Shown: piece after piece, positions 1 to 6,226 of the stretch
Numbering within the stretch: position 1 is the stretch's first letter
Layout: every line of letters starts with the position of its first letter
Source: Myxococcales bacterium
GTDB taxonomy: Bacteria; Myxococcota_A; Polyangia; Haliangiales; Haliangiaceae
Reading direction: 5' to 3'
Length of the DNA: 18,006 bases
NCBI GenBank assembly: GCA_016720595.1
Contig: JADKKI010000056.1
Coordinates: 1 to 18,006, forward strand
The notes under the pieces: model-generated
The model's input: the letters and a program-made list of their open reading frames with translations, nothing else
Databases searched by the model: none
What the model was told of the DNA's origin: nothing
Made by a program: the position numbers and the translations under genes

Positions 1-81
1 GTGCTCCCTCGGCAGGGGCACCAGCTTGTCCGCCAGCCACGCCTCGGCCTCCCAGCGCTTCCGACGCTGCGCCGGCCTCAC
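1..81 (-). CDS. Partial small protein at window edge, unknown
   Basis: A GTG start at 81-79 overlaps the TGA stop of the upstream ATPase gene (GTGA junction), the same coupling used by most genes in this operon. The reading frame stays open for 27 codons to the window edge. It begins M-R-P-A-Q-R-R-K-R-W and is basic, with two tryptophans. A GAGG element lies about 8 bases upstream of the GTG. No family can be recognised from 27 residues. It continues the leftward replication operon, so a replication or regulatory role is possible but is only an inference. Confidence 0.5.
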   Translation of the reverse strand, partial: MRPAQRRKRWEAEAWLADKLVPLPREH

Positions 82-1892
82 GGCTCGTCCTCGAGCAGGT
101 CGGAGAAGGCATGCTCATGACGCGCCGCGTCATCCGAGTCTGCCGGGTATGCCGGGTTTTGCCGGGTTGTTTCAGGTCGCTCCGAGGTTGCGGGCGGGTG
201 CGCGCGTGAACACGACATTTCCGATTTCAACCCGGCAAACCCGGCAGAAGTATCTAACATATTAGAATCCTTATTCAATTCTTGCCGGGTTTGGTCATTT
301 GTCAAACCCGGCAGTAACCCGGCAAACCCTGCATTCTCGACCGTCCAGACGACGACGCCCTTCCTGTCTGGCGTGCCCTCGATGCGCCTTCCGTCCACGA
401 CCCGACCGCGTGCGCTCGCAAGGAATTTGCCGAGGGATTTGCTCGACGGGATGGTTCCGGGTCGTGCGTTCGTAACGCCGTCGATCGCGTCTCGAAGGTC
501 GTCGTAGCCGTCCGGTGCGCAGTACTGCCCGCGCACCCGCTCGAGCGTGTAGAGCGTGGAAATCGCGCGTTTCGCCGTGCACGCGCCGAGCCGTCCCCAG
601 TGGGTCAACACTGCGAGAAGAGCCAGCTTTTCCGGGTCCGGAGCGCTCGACTGCTCCGCACGACAAACCGACACATCCGCGCCTCCGGCGTACATGATCG
701 CGCCGGGGACCATCGCGGCCCATGCCTCGAAGCTACCCCACGGCCTCACGCCTACATGTGGCCGCGACGCTGCGTCATAAGCTCGGAGGATGACCAGCGC
801 GGCTCTCACGAGGCGCGTCCGGTGCTCGAGGACCCACGGCAAGAGGTTCGGGTGGCGGAAGTCCTGGCGCTCTTCGGGGTTCTCGAGCGGGCTCTCGGAC
901 CGGCAGACGAGCACGCGCCGGGTCGTGTCGCCGAAGACGGCGAGGTTGTTCCCGCTGGCCATGATGACGCCGCGCCACGGGACGCAGGGAAGCTCTGTGC
1001 GGCCGAGGATCCGAAGCTCCACCGTGTCGACGGCGGTCAAGCATCGATCGAGAGCCGCGCCGCCGAAGCCTGAGGATACGTTGTCAAAGTTCACGATGTT
1101 CGCCCCGCGTAGGGCGTAGGCGCCGAGCACCTTTTCGAGCTCCTCTGGGAGGCTCGGCCAGCTCATCTTGGCACTCGTGCGACCCGTCGCGATGACGCTT
1201 ACCGCGTCGGTCTGGAGGCTCTTGCCGCTGCCTCGGGTGGACGCGTCGAAGAGGAAGCCGGGGACGCTGCCTCGGATCGCGGGGCGTGCGAGCAGCGTGA
1301 GGATGGCAGCGATCGGGACCATGCGATGCGCGCGCGAGACGTGGGGGAAGTCCGCGAAGACCTCTTCGAGCTCTACGAGCGCGGCCTTCGCGTCGTCCTG
1401 CGTCGGCGTCTCGGGCACGTCGACGGAGAGACCGGGGGCGAGGTAGTAGCCCGTGGTGCGGTCGAAGCCCGCAGCGGAACACACTGAACCATCCGGGCGC
1501 ATGAAGGGCGTCTCGAGGATGCTGACGAGCTCGGGGACGGGCCACGTCCTGGACTCGAGCACCGCCTTCGTGAGGTCGTCCGGGATGCGGCCCGCCTGCC
1601 CCTTCTCGACGACGACGACCGCGGCGCTCAGGCGAGCGCGGAGCGTGGCCGCGGTGAAGGGAATCACCCGAGGCTCTTCGACGCCGGCGACGCGCACCAG
1701 GACGCCGCCGCGCGAGTAGACGTCGCCCGTGGTGGCAAGCACCCCTTCGACGGCCGCGACGTGCGCCGAAAGGTTCTCGGGCAGGTAGTACACCGTCGCG
1801 CGGGCGTCCTCGACGTGTCCCGGCTTCACCGCGCGAAGCTTCGGCTTCTTCGGCTTCGCCAGCGCTGCGATGGCCTTCTCGATCTCATCCAC
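78..1892 (-). CDS. Phage replicative ATPase, helicase/primase-helicase-like
   Basis: A 604-residue P-loop ATPase. Walker A is GSGKS at residues 221-225, preceded by GFLFDAST. A Walker B-like strand (NIVNFDNV) lies near 265-272, a sensor-like MASGNN near 311-316, and paired arginines near 325-326 could form an arginine finger. This arrangement resembles AAA+/SF3-type replicative helicase domains of phages and plasmids. The N-terminal about 180 residues are not recognised. The C-terminal about 90 residues are low-complexity, and their DNA carries an iteron array (141-333). The start ATG at 1892 overlaps the end of the upstream gene by 8 bp, which fits a tightly coupled operon. Likely role: unwinding at the phage origin. 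The family assignment rests on the ATPase core only, and a primase activity is not shown. Confidence 0.7.
   Translation of the reverse strand: MDEIEKAIAALAKPKKPKLRAVKPGHVEDARATVYYLPENLSAHVAAVEGVLATTGDVYSRGGVLVRVAGVEEPRVIPFTAATLRARLSAAVVVVEKGQAGRIPDDLTKAVLESRTWPVPELVSILETPFMRPDGSVCSAAGFDRTTGYYLAPGLSVDVPETPTQDDAKAALVELEEVFADFPHVSRAHRMVPIAAILTLLARPAIRGSVPGFLFDASTRGSGKSLQTDAVSVIATGRTSAKMSWPSLPEELEKVLGAYALRGANIVNFDNVSSGFGGAALDRCLTAVDTVELRILGRTELPCVPWRGVIMASGNNLAVFGDTTRRVLVCRSESPLENPEERQDFRHPNLLPWVLEHRTRLVRAALVILRAYDAASRPHVGVRPWGSFEAWAAMVPGAIMYAGGADVSVCRAEQSSAPDPEKLALLAVLTHWGRLGACTAKRAISTLYTLERVRGQYCAPDGYDDLRDAIDGVTNARPGTIPSSKSLGKFLASARGRVVDGRRIEGTPDRKGVVVWTVENAGFAGLLPGLTNDQTRQELNKDSNMLDTSAGFAGLKSEMSCSRAHPPATSERPETTRQNPAYPADSDDAARHEHAFSDLLEDEP
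141..333. repeat. Nine-copy 9-bp iteron array with AT-rich core, probable replication origin
   Basis: The 9-mer TGCCGGGTT is present in direct orientation at 141-149 (last base A), 150-158, 160-168 and 283-291. It is present in inverted orientation (AACCCGGCA) at 229-237, 238-246, 305-313, 316-324 and 325-333 (one mismatch). Copies sit head to tail at 9-11 bp spacing. Between the inverted pair at 229-246 and the copy at 283 lies a stretch of about 36 bases (247-282) that is roughly three quarters A+T, in sharp contrast to the GC-rich surroundings. The copies are translated in different frames and both orientations (GFAGL, LPGL, TRQ, NPA), so the conservation is at DNA level. An iteron cluster plus AT-rich unwinding element inside a replication gene is the classic layout of phage origins such as lambda ori inside O. 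Confidence 0.75.
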
Positions 1893-2295
1893 GAAGCACC
1901 CCCTTCAAAAGCTCGGCCACGCTCACCTCGACGACCCGCGCCGCTTCCGCCCGCTCCACCTGCCGCTCGAGCGCCCGCCGCTCCTCGAGGGCCACGCGGG
2001 ATGCCTCGCCCGTGAGGGCCAGCGCCACCGCCAGCACGCGAAGGCGCTCCACCCGTGGCGCTACCTCCCTCCAGCCCTCCACCGCGGCCTCTATCCACTC
2101 CTCCCACGGCTCGCCTGGGCGCCATCCTTCGAGGCCCGCCACCACGAGGGAGAGGTCCCCCGTGATGCGCCAGAGCTCCAGCGCCATGGCCAGCACTTCG
2201 GACTCCACCGGCCCACCGTCGTCCAGCACGTGGCCGTCGTGCACCGCGCCGAAGAGCCTTGAATCGCTCGTATCGTCGAGGCTACTTAGGAGCAC
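1885..2295 (-). CDS. Hypothetical phage protein, 136 aa
   Basis: Not recognised as any named family. It is acidic and helical, with a W-rich middle segment (GLEGWRPGEPWEEW near residues 55-68) and a C-terminal half rich in Ala, Arg, Glu and Val that may form a coiled coil. The GTG start at 2295-2293 has GGAAGG about 6 bases upstream and overlaps the preceding gene by 14 bp. Its 3' end overlaps the start of the replicative ATPase by 8 bp. This position directly before the origin-binding or helicase candidate suggests a replication accessory such as a loader, but nothing in the sequence shows it. Confidence 0.6.
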   Translation of the reverse strand: MLLSSLDDTSDSRLFGAVHDGHVLDDGGPVESEVLAMALELWRITGDLSLVVAGLEGWRPGEPWEEWIEAAVEGWREVAPRVERLRVLAVALALTGEASRVALEERRALERQVERAEAARVVEVSVAELLKGVLRG

Positions 2296-2452
2296 GGCGG
2301 GCCTTCCGTGCGCGCTCGGCGTGCACCGCGAGGTGGGTGGGGCAGCGGCTCTTCGCCCCTCGCTCCGCGCCGCAGTCCGGACAGAGGCCCATGTCTCGCC
2401 GCGCCTCGGCCTTCGTCCGCCACACGAAGCGGTCTAGTTCTGCGTCCTTCAT
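2282..2452 (-). CDS. Small zinc-ribbon-like protein, 56 aa
   Basis: The ATG at 2452-2450 overlaps the TGA of the nuclease gene (ATGA), which is why this start is preferred over longer upstream extensions that would lie inside the nuclease gene. The sequence MKDAELDRFVWRTKAEARRD is followed by C-P-D-C near residues 24-27, then a third Cys near 36 and a His two residues after it. This could be a C-x2-C-x8-C-x2-H metal-binding knuckle. The C terminus is a basic tail (ERARKARRAPK). Proteins of this type are common in phage early operons and may bind DNA or partner proteins. No specific function can be assigned. Confidence 0.6.
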   Translation of the reverse strand: MKDAELDRFVWRTKAEARRDMGLCPDCGAERGAKSRCPTHLAVHAERARKARRAPK

Positions 2453-2793
2453 GCCCGCCTCGCCTCGATGGCCATGAGCGCCTCGGCCACGCTGCGCACC
2501 ACCACGACGGGGGTTCCCATGGAGCCCCACGCCGCGTGACACGTGACCTGCCCCGCGGAGACGCGCCCAGTCGCGCTCTTCAGCTCGAGGCCGAGCGCCC
2601 GGCCGTCGACGAGGAGCAGGAGGTCAGGCTGCCCGGTGCGGCCGATCTGCACCGGCGGGCCGTAGCCTCCGGCGTAGACCCGCGCGTACTTCCCCACGTG
2701 GCGCAGGTCGAGGAGCACCACGCCAGGGAGCGCGCCGCACGCGGCCATGATGGCGTCTTGCAGCTGGTCTTCGGGCCTTCTCGCCTGTCTCAT
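2449..2793 (-). CDS. VRR-NUC-type PD-(D/E)xK nuclease
   Basis: A compact 114-residue protein with the layout of stand-alone VRR-NUC nucleases of phages. It has an N-terminal helix (EDQLQDAIMAACGALPG), a GQPD motif with Asp57, the E-L-K motif with Glu70 and Lys72 in GLELKSATG, and a following Gln82 (SAGQ). These are the expected metal-binding and catalytic positions of the fold. The family includes Holliday-junction-resolvase-like and structure-specific nucleases. Start and stop are both ATGA overlaps, with the SF2 helicase upstream and the small zinc-ribbon protein downstream. Pairing of an SF2 helicase with a VRR nuclease is common in phages and suggests joint processing of replication or recombination intermediates. 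The frame is open far upstream of ATG 2793, but that part only shadows the helicase gene. Confidence 0.85.
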   Translation of the reverse strand: MRQARRPEDQLQDAIMAACGALPGVVLLDLRHVGKYARVYAGGYGPPVQIGRTGQPDLLLLVDGRALGLELKSATGRVSAGQVTCHAAWGSMGTPVVVVRSVAEALMAIEARRA

Positions 2794-4061
2794 CGTGGGA
2801 AGTCCTTCTCGGCCTGGGCTCGCGCCCACTGCATCGCCTCCTCTTGCCTCATGCGCCGCCGGCTCATTCCGACGTGGACGAGCTGGAAATACCGACGCTC
2901 GCGGCGCTTCTCGATCGGCATCGCCTCGAGCTTCGCCATCTTCGCCGCCTGCTGGATGCGCCGCATCGGGAGCGCCTTCACCAGCGCGCTCACCCCGCAC
3001 CGCGGGCACACCTTCGCGCGGGGGAACACGGCCCAGCACGCCTCGCAGCGAGAGAACGCGAGGCCCGCAAGACGCTGCGTGACCGCCTCGCCCGTGAGGC
3101 TCCACTCGTGCGGCGTGTCCGGCGGAAGGTGCTGGAATACCGCGCCGCGCACGTCGAGCACCGTGCACGCCGTCTTCCCCGGGTGCGCGCGCACACCGCG
3201 CCCGATGGCTTGCAGGTACCTGCCCAGCGTGCCGAACGCGGCGTCGAGCGCCACCACGTCCACGCTCGGCTCGTCGAAGCCCTCGACGAAAACCGAGACG
3301 CCGACGAGCGCGTGAAGCTCCCTCGCGCGCAGGGCCACGCGGAGGCGCTCGCGCTCCCTCCGCGGCGTCTCGCCGTCGATGTAGCCCGCCGGGTGGCCCG
3401 CGTCCGTGAGCCGCTCGACGGTGTATCGCGCCTCCTCGCGAGACTCGCAGAACACCAGCGCGCGCCACGCACCGCGCAGGCGCCGCAGTTCGGCCACCGC
3501 ATCGCCCCGCTTCCCCTCGTCGCACGGGACGACCAACTGCGCGGGCACGAGCGCGCCCATCGCCGTGAGCTCGCGCACCGAGGGGCCGCAGACCATCGCG
3601 TCGAAAGAGCCACTGAGCGGCGCGCCGTCGCCCCGCTGCGGCGTCGCCGTAAGCCCGAGAATGCGCGCCTCGGGGTAGTCCGCCAGGATGCCCGAGACGG
3701 TGGGCGCCTCCGAGCGGTGGCATTCGTCGAGCACCACGAGCCCCGCCGGCGGACGCGTGCCCCTCGCGTGCAGCGTGCCCAGGCTGCAGACCTGGATGCG
3801 CTCGCTCGGCGTGGGGGGAGCCCACGGGGCGACGATGCCGCAGGGCGTGCCGGCCTCCCGCAGACGCTTCGCCGTGTCGCCCACCAGGCTATCGAGGTGC
3901 GCCGCGAAGACGACGGGGCCCGTCTCCTCGCGCAGGATGCTCGCCGCGGTGTGCGTCTTGCCGCCGCCCGTGCCGAGCTGCAGCACGACGGAGCGGGAGC
4001 CCTGCGCCCACGCCGCGCGCACGTCCCGCACGAGGGCAGGTTGATAGGCGTACGCGCTCAC
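2790..4061 (-). CDS. SF2 DEAD/DEAH-family DNA helicase with C-terminal zinc ribbon
   Basis: A 423-residue superfamily 2 helicase, RecQ/UvrB-like in motif layout. Motif I is GTGGGKT (residues 30-36), motif II DECH (112-115), motif III TAT (138-140), a motif IV-like LVFCES near 202-207, motif V GFDEPSVDVV near 261-270, and motif VI QAIGRGVR (284-291). A four-cysteine zinc ribbon follows (Cys339, 342, 352, 355), then a basic tail. The GTG start at 4061-4059 is in a GTGA overlap with the upstream gene. The frame is open further upstream, but that extension is Arg- and Gly-rich shadow sequence. The protein probably unwinds or remodels branched DNA during phage replication, in company with the VRR nuclease encoded immediately downstream. 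Confidence 0.88.
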   Translation of the reverse strand: MSAYAYQPALVRDVRAAWAQGSRSVVLQLGTGGGKTHTAASILREETGPVVFAAHLDSLVGDTAKRLREAGTPCGIVAPWAPPTPSERIQVCSLGTLHARGTRPPAGLVVLDECHRSEAPTVSGILADYPEARILGLTATPQRGDGAPLSGSFDAMVCGPSVRELTAMGALVPAQLVVPCDEGKRGDAVAELRRLRGAWRALVFCESREEARYTVERLTDAGHPAGYIDGETPRRERERLRVALRARELHALVGVSVFVEGFDEPSVDVVALDAAFGTLGRYLQAIGRGVRAHPGKTACTVLDVRGAVFQHLPPDTPHEWSLTGEAVTQRLAGLAFSRCEACWAVFPRAKVCPRCGVSALVKALPMRRIQQAAKMAKLEAMPIEKRRERRYFQLVHVGMSRRRMRQEEAMQWARAQAEKDFPR

Positions 4062-4273
4062 AGCAGCCCGCCCTGCCCGCTGGGCTCCTTCGGCGCAGGC
4101 ACCGCGCCGAGACGCACTAGACACGCCTCGCACGCCGCGTGAGCCATGCCGCCGCGCGTGTAGGCGCGCGTGGCGCTCTTGCCGCAGGTCTTCCCCTCGG
4201 TGTAGACCGCGCACCCCACCGTACGCGCCAGAGCAAGCCGCGTCTCGAGCTTCGATGCGAGCCGCGGCCTCAC
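4058..4273 (-). CDS. Small cysteine-rich protein, 71 aa
   Basis: The GTG start at 4273-4271 overlaps the TGA of the transglycosylase-like gene and the stop overlaps the helicase start, both as GTGA. The central part has Cys21, Cys30, His45, Cys48 and Cys51 (VGCAVY, GKTCGK, GMAHAACEACL), so a structural zinc site is likely. The C terminus is Pro- and Gly-rich (PAPKEPSGQGG). It belongs to the abundant class of small phage metal-binding proteins. No family was recognised and no function is claimed. Its place just before the helicase suggests early expression. Confidence 0.6.
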   Translation of the reverse strand: MRPRLASKLETRLALARTVGCAVYTEGKTCGKSATRAYTRGGMAHAACEACLVRLGAVPAPKEPSGQGGLL

Positions 4274-4668
4274 TGCGCACCCCCGAACATGCGCCGGCGC
4301 AGCGCGTCCCGGTCCCGCGAGATGCGCCCCGCGACCACCGAGCCGCACGGCGCGCCCGCGTAGGCCGCCATGGGCTGCGCAGGGCAGAGCCGCGCAGAGG
4401 CCCGGAACGCGTGCAGAGCGAGCCGCGTGCAGAGCGCCGCATCCGTGAGCACCGCCCGGGGCGCGCCCTGGAGTTGGTACGCGCAGAGCGAGCGCCCGTG
4501 GTCCCCGACCGCGCGTAGCCTGTAGGAGCTCTCCCGGTAGGCGATGGCCGCGAGCCAGGTGGCCTCCTCCCAGGTGGCGTCACTGGCCGCGATGGCCTCG
4601 GCGAGCGCGCGCACGTCTCCGCCCGTGCCGAGCCGCATCATCGCGGCGAGAAGGATCGCGAGCCTCAT
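4270..4668 (-). CDS. Lytic transglycosylase-like (SLT/lysozyme-fold) protein
   Basis: A 132-residue protein with the hallmark of SLT-type muramidases: a helix ending in AIAYRESSYR, where Glu46 would be the catalytic acid, followed by GDHGRSLCAYQLQG, matching the usual G-x-S/x-G/A-x-x-Q substrate-groove segment. A short hydrophobic N terminus (MRLAILLAAMM) could act as a weak signal or anchor. The ATG at 4668 has a GAGGGGG ribosome site about 6 bases upstream and overlaps the stop of a 25-residue membrane peptide. Such domains cleave peptidoglycan glycan strands, usually in tail-tip or lysis proteins. Finding it inside an early replication operon is unusual. The fold assignment is by motif only. 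Confidence 0.65.
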   Translation of the reverse strand: MRLAILLAAMMRLGTGGDVRALAEAIAASDATWEEATWLAAIAYRESSYRLRAVGDHGRSLCAYQLQGAPRAVLTDAALCTRLALHAFRASARLCPAQPMAAYAGAPCGSVVAGRISRDRDALRRRMFGGAQ

Positions 4669-4742
4669 CGAGTCCCCCTCAGCGTGGCGAGCTCGTAGAG
4701 CCCGAGCGAAACGAGAAGCCCCGCTGCGAAGAGGGAGATCAC
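4665..4742 (-). CDS. 25-residue single-pass membrane microprotein
   Basis: Starting at GTG 4742-4740 the frame encodes M-I-S-L-F-A-A-G-L-L-V-S-L-G-L-Y-E-L-A-T-L-R-G-T-R and stops in an ATGA overlap with the transglycosylase-like gene. A GGGAGG ribosome site lies 5 bases upstream, one of the strongest in the operon. Residues 2-19 are hydrophobic and the C terminus is positively charged, so a single transmembrane helix with the C terminus in the cytoplasm is expected. Coupling to a muramidase-type gene raises the possibility of a minimal holin-like or export partner, which is inference only. Confidence 0.55.
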   Translation of the reverse strand: MISLFAAGLLVSLGLYELATLRGTR

Positions 4743-4958
4743 TTCGGCCTCCCGCGAGTGAGCGCGCCCGCCCGCCGCGAGCCACGCAGCGCGCTCTCGC
4801 GGTACCGCGCCGAGCTCGTGTCCGGCGAGTAGGACCGGCGCCGCCCGTCACGCGCGCGCGCCACGCCCCAGCCGTCCAGGTCCCGCTTCGCCCAGGCGTG
4901 CAGCTCGGCGACCACGCGCCGGGCGTCGCGCTTCCATGGTCCGGCCGGAGCTGCTCAC
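4739..4958 (-). CDS. Small basic protein, unknown; start in a shifted frame
   Basis: A clearly coding frame (Trp- and Asp-containing RDARRVVAELHAW, AKRDLDGWGVAR, SYSPDTSSARYRES) ends at 4739 in a GTGA overlap with the 25-residue gene. In its own frame the first usual start is GTG 4915-4913 (58 residues), which has no convincing ribosome site. The expected GTGA-coupled start at 4958 is one base out of frame and would need a one-base correction near 4935-4945. The span given includes that start, so its length is not a multiple of three. The product is basic and possibly helical. No family was recognised. Confidence 0.45.
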
Positions 4959-5110
4959 GGGACCACCTCGACGCGCACGCCGTCCCGCGCCCACCAGGCA
5001 GCGACCTGCTCCGCGGCCCGCGCCGCGGCCACGTCGGAGCGCATGCGCCAGGACCAGCGCGCGCCCGTGTCCACGTCGCGGAAGTTCACCCGCACGTAGG
5101 GCGCGCTCAC
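4955..5110 (-). CDS. Small hypothetical protein, 51 aa
   Basis: A 51-residue product from GTG 5110-5108 (GTGA overlap with the upstream gene), ending at TGA 4957-4955. It begins with a beta-rich stretch (SAPYVRVNFRDVDTGARWSW), then has a helix with repeated Ala and Trp-Trp (AEQVAAWWARDG), and ends in a strand (VRVEVVP). A beta-alpha-beta mini-fold is plausible. It is part of the tightly coupled leftward operon. Function unknown. Confidence 0.6.
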   Translation of the reverse strand: MSAPYVRVNFRDVDTGARWSWRMRSDVAAARAAEQVAAWWARDGVRVEVVP

Positions 5111-5568
5111 GCTCCCCCCTCCGGCGGCGTCTTCGCCTTGCGCTTCTGCCGCGCCTGCTCGATGTGGCCCACCACCGCCTCGGCCGCGCTCCGGGGCTCC
5201 GCCGAGGAGCCCACGCGAAAACCCGGCAGCGCCTCCTGCCTCGCGTCGCGCAGCTCCTCCTGCGTGAGCGGCCGCGTGTCGACCACCTCCTGCGTGTCGT
5301 CCCGGATGGTGCGCGCCGTGCCGTCCAGGGCGCTGTGCTCCTCGTGGCAGTCGATCTGCCTGTCCTCGCGCCGCGTGTGCACGATGCGACCGAGGCGGGA
5401 GATCCTCCCCGCGCGTTCCTCGAGGTCCTTCGCGAGCTTCTTCTTGGTGCTCTGCGCCGCCTCCTCGGCAACGGCCTGGTCGTGCAGCTCGCGGGCGAGC
5501 TCGTCGGCGCGCTGGGCCACCTCGTGCGGGTCGAGCTTGACGGGGAGCGTCCGGAGGTGCGGCTTCAC
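5107..5568 (-). CDS. Hypothetical coiled-coil protein, 153 aa
   Basis: A 153-residue highly charged protein with no recognised family. The first 60 residues (HEVAQRADELARELHDQ, then STKKKLAKDLEERAG) look like a coiled coil. The middle has a Cys/His pair (QIDCHEEHSALD) and the C terminus is basic (ARQKRKAKTPP). The start is GTG 5568-5566 in a GTGA overlap with the DUF3310 gene. A frame extension upstream is only a shadow of that gene. Low hydrophobicity suggests a cytoplasmic protein. Context suggests an early phage function, for example a replication or host-takeover accessory, but there is no direct evidence. Confidence 0.6.
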   Translation of the reverse strand: MKPHLRTLPVKLDPHEVAQRADELARELHDQAVAEEAAQSTKKKLAKDLEERAGRISRLGRIVHTRREDRQIDCHEEHSALDGTARTIRDDTQEVVDTRPLTQEELRDARQEALPGFRVGSSAEPRSAAEAVVGHIEQARQKRKAKTPPEGGA

Positions 5569-5903
5569 TTCGCCACCGCCTTCGGAGCGAGCCGGTACGG
5601 GATGGGCTTCTCGAGCCGCGCAATCTCCCGCTCGAGGTACCAGACCGCTTTCCGCAGGTCTTCGATGGTCTTCGCCTCGCGCTCGCCAGCCCGCCAGATG
5701 TACTTGACCGCGTTGCCCAAACAGAATCCCAGGTGCTCCGTGATCTGGATGCACTCGACCCCGCTGGCGTGGCTCCGGTAGTGCGCCGGGTTCGTCGGGT
5801 CCGCCGGCGCCATGAAGGTGTCACGGGCGCCTGTGGTGCGCGCCCGTGCAGGTGCGAGCTTCTTTCTCGTGCGCTTTCGTGCGGGCTTCTCTGAGGTATT
5901 CAT
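5565..5903 (-). CDS. DUF3310 family phage protein
   Basis: A 112-residue protein. After a basic N terminus (residues 1-25, rich in Lys and Arg) it carries the DUF3310 core at about residues 38-99. The core has the conserved HYRSHASGVECIQ near the start, CLGNAVKYIWRAG in the middle, and the helix EDLRKAVWYLEREI. DUF3310 proteins are widespread in tailed phages and are often labelled nucleotide-kinase-like (SaV), but their activity is not established. The ATG at 5903 has AGGAGA 7 bases upstream, the best ribosome site in the operon, and overlaps the repressor stop (ATGA). It is the first gene after the repressor. Confidence 0.88.
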   Translation of the reverse strand: MNTSEKPARKRTRKKLAPARARTTGARDTFMAPADPTNPAHYRSHASGVECIQITEHLGFCLGNAVKYIWRAGEREAKTIEDLRKAVWYLEREIARLEKPIPYRLAPKAVAK

Positions 5904-6124
5904 GCTGCTTTTCTCCTTTTCAGCTTCGGTCCGCAGCCCGTAGCGAGCCATTCAGCATGGCACCCAAGAGCGGCGGCGAGAGCGTCTATCGTCGTTCGTT
6001 TTGGATTCGTCTTGCCGCACTCAATAAGCGCGACGATGCGCGTGGAAAGGCCAGCGGCCGCACCGAGAGCACGGCCCGAAAGCCCCACCTCTGCGCGCCG
6101 CTCGGCGAGTCGTTTGGATAGCAT
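5900..6124 (-). CDS. XRE-family helix-turn-helix repressor
   Basis: A 74-residue single-domain DNA-binding protein of the Cro/CI type. The helix-turn-helix covers about residues 12-37 (LSGRALGAAAGLSTRIVALI), followed by the typical GKTNPKRTTIDALAAALG helix and a short basic tail. ATG 6124-6122 has an AGGGAAAGG ribosome site directly upstream. The gene is divergent from the rightward operon across a 102-bp region holding two inverted repeats, so it probably represses one or both promoters and its own transcription. Longer upstream frames have no start that fits and run across the control region. Lacking a dimerisation or cleavage domain, it resembles a Cro-like or minimal CI-like regulator. 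Which role it plays cannot be told. Confidence 0.88.
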   Translation of the reverse strand: MLSKRLAERRAEVGLSGRALGAAAGLSTRIVALIECGKTNPKRTTIDALAAALGCHAEWLATGCGPKLKRRKAA

Positions 6125-6126
6125 GC

Positions 6127-6147
6127 CTTTCCCTAGCAGTGGGAAAG
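6127..6147. promoter_or_regulatory. Inverted repeat 1, candidate repressor operator
   Basis: CTTTCCC (6127-6133) and GGGAAAG (6141-6147) form a perfect 7-bp dyad with a 7-bp spacer, immediately upstream of and overlapping the ribosome-site region of the XRE gene. A dyad here would allow the repressor to block its own transcription or translation. Confidence 0.55.
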
Positions 6148-6171
6148 TTTTTTCGCAAGGTGAGAAAAAAC
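6147..6171. promoter_or_regulatory. Inverted repeat 2, candidate repressor operator next to the -35 box
   Basis: GTTTTTTC (6147-6154) and GAAAAAAC (6164-6171) are perfect 8-bp arms. Allowing one mismatch, the arms extend to 11 bp (GTTTTTTCGCA against TGAGAAAAAAC) with only AGG between them, a 25-bp near-palindrome. It ends 3 bp before the rightward -35 box. It shares the T-run/A-run polarity of inverted repeat 1. Position and symmetry fit a dimeric XRE repressor site. Confidence 0.6.
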
Positions 6172-6174
6172 AGT

Positions 6175-6203
6175 TTGACGCTCGCACGGCGGGAGGGCAT
6201 AAC
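6175..6203 (+). promoter_or_regulatory. Rightward early promoter (sigma70-type)
   Basis: TTGACG (6175-6180) and CATAAC (6198-6203) are separated by 17 bp, close to the sigma70 consensus. Transcription would start near 6210, shortly before the AAGG ribosome site (6216-6219) and the ATG at 6227. The dyad at 6147-6171 directly abuts the -35 element, so repressor binding would block this promoter. It would drive the rightward operon. Confidence 0.65.
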
Positions 6204-6226
6204 GACCAGCGAAAGAAGGTGACGGG

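Noticed and set aside
2794..3825. N-terminal extension of the VRR nuclease to give a 458-residue protein
   Set aside because: The extra residues overlap the helicase gene out of frame and are Arg/Gly/Ala-rich. ATG 2793 sits in the ATGA coupling signal and gives a normal-size VRR-NUC protein.
2844..4142. Long plus-strand open frame of about 430 codons opposite the SF2 helicase and nuclease genes
   Set aside because: It is Arg-, His- and Ala-rich with no domain, and is the antisense shadow of genes with clear motifs and coupled starts. High GC makes such frames common.
4848..4958. 36-codon frame from the GTGA-coupled GTG at 4958
   Set aside because: After about 8 codons it becomes an Arg-rich tail of poor codon bias. 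The good codon bias is one base away, so the frame is more likely interrupted by an indel than real.
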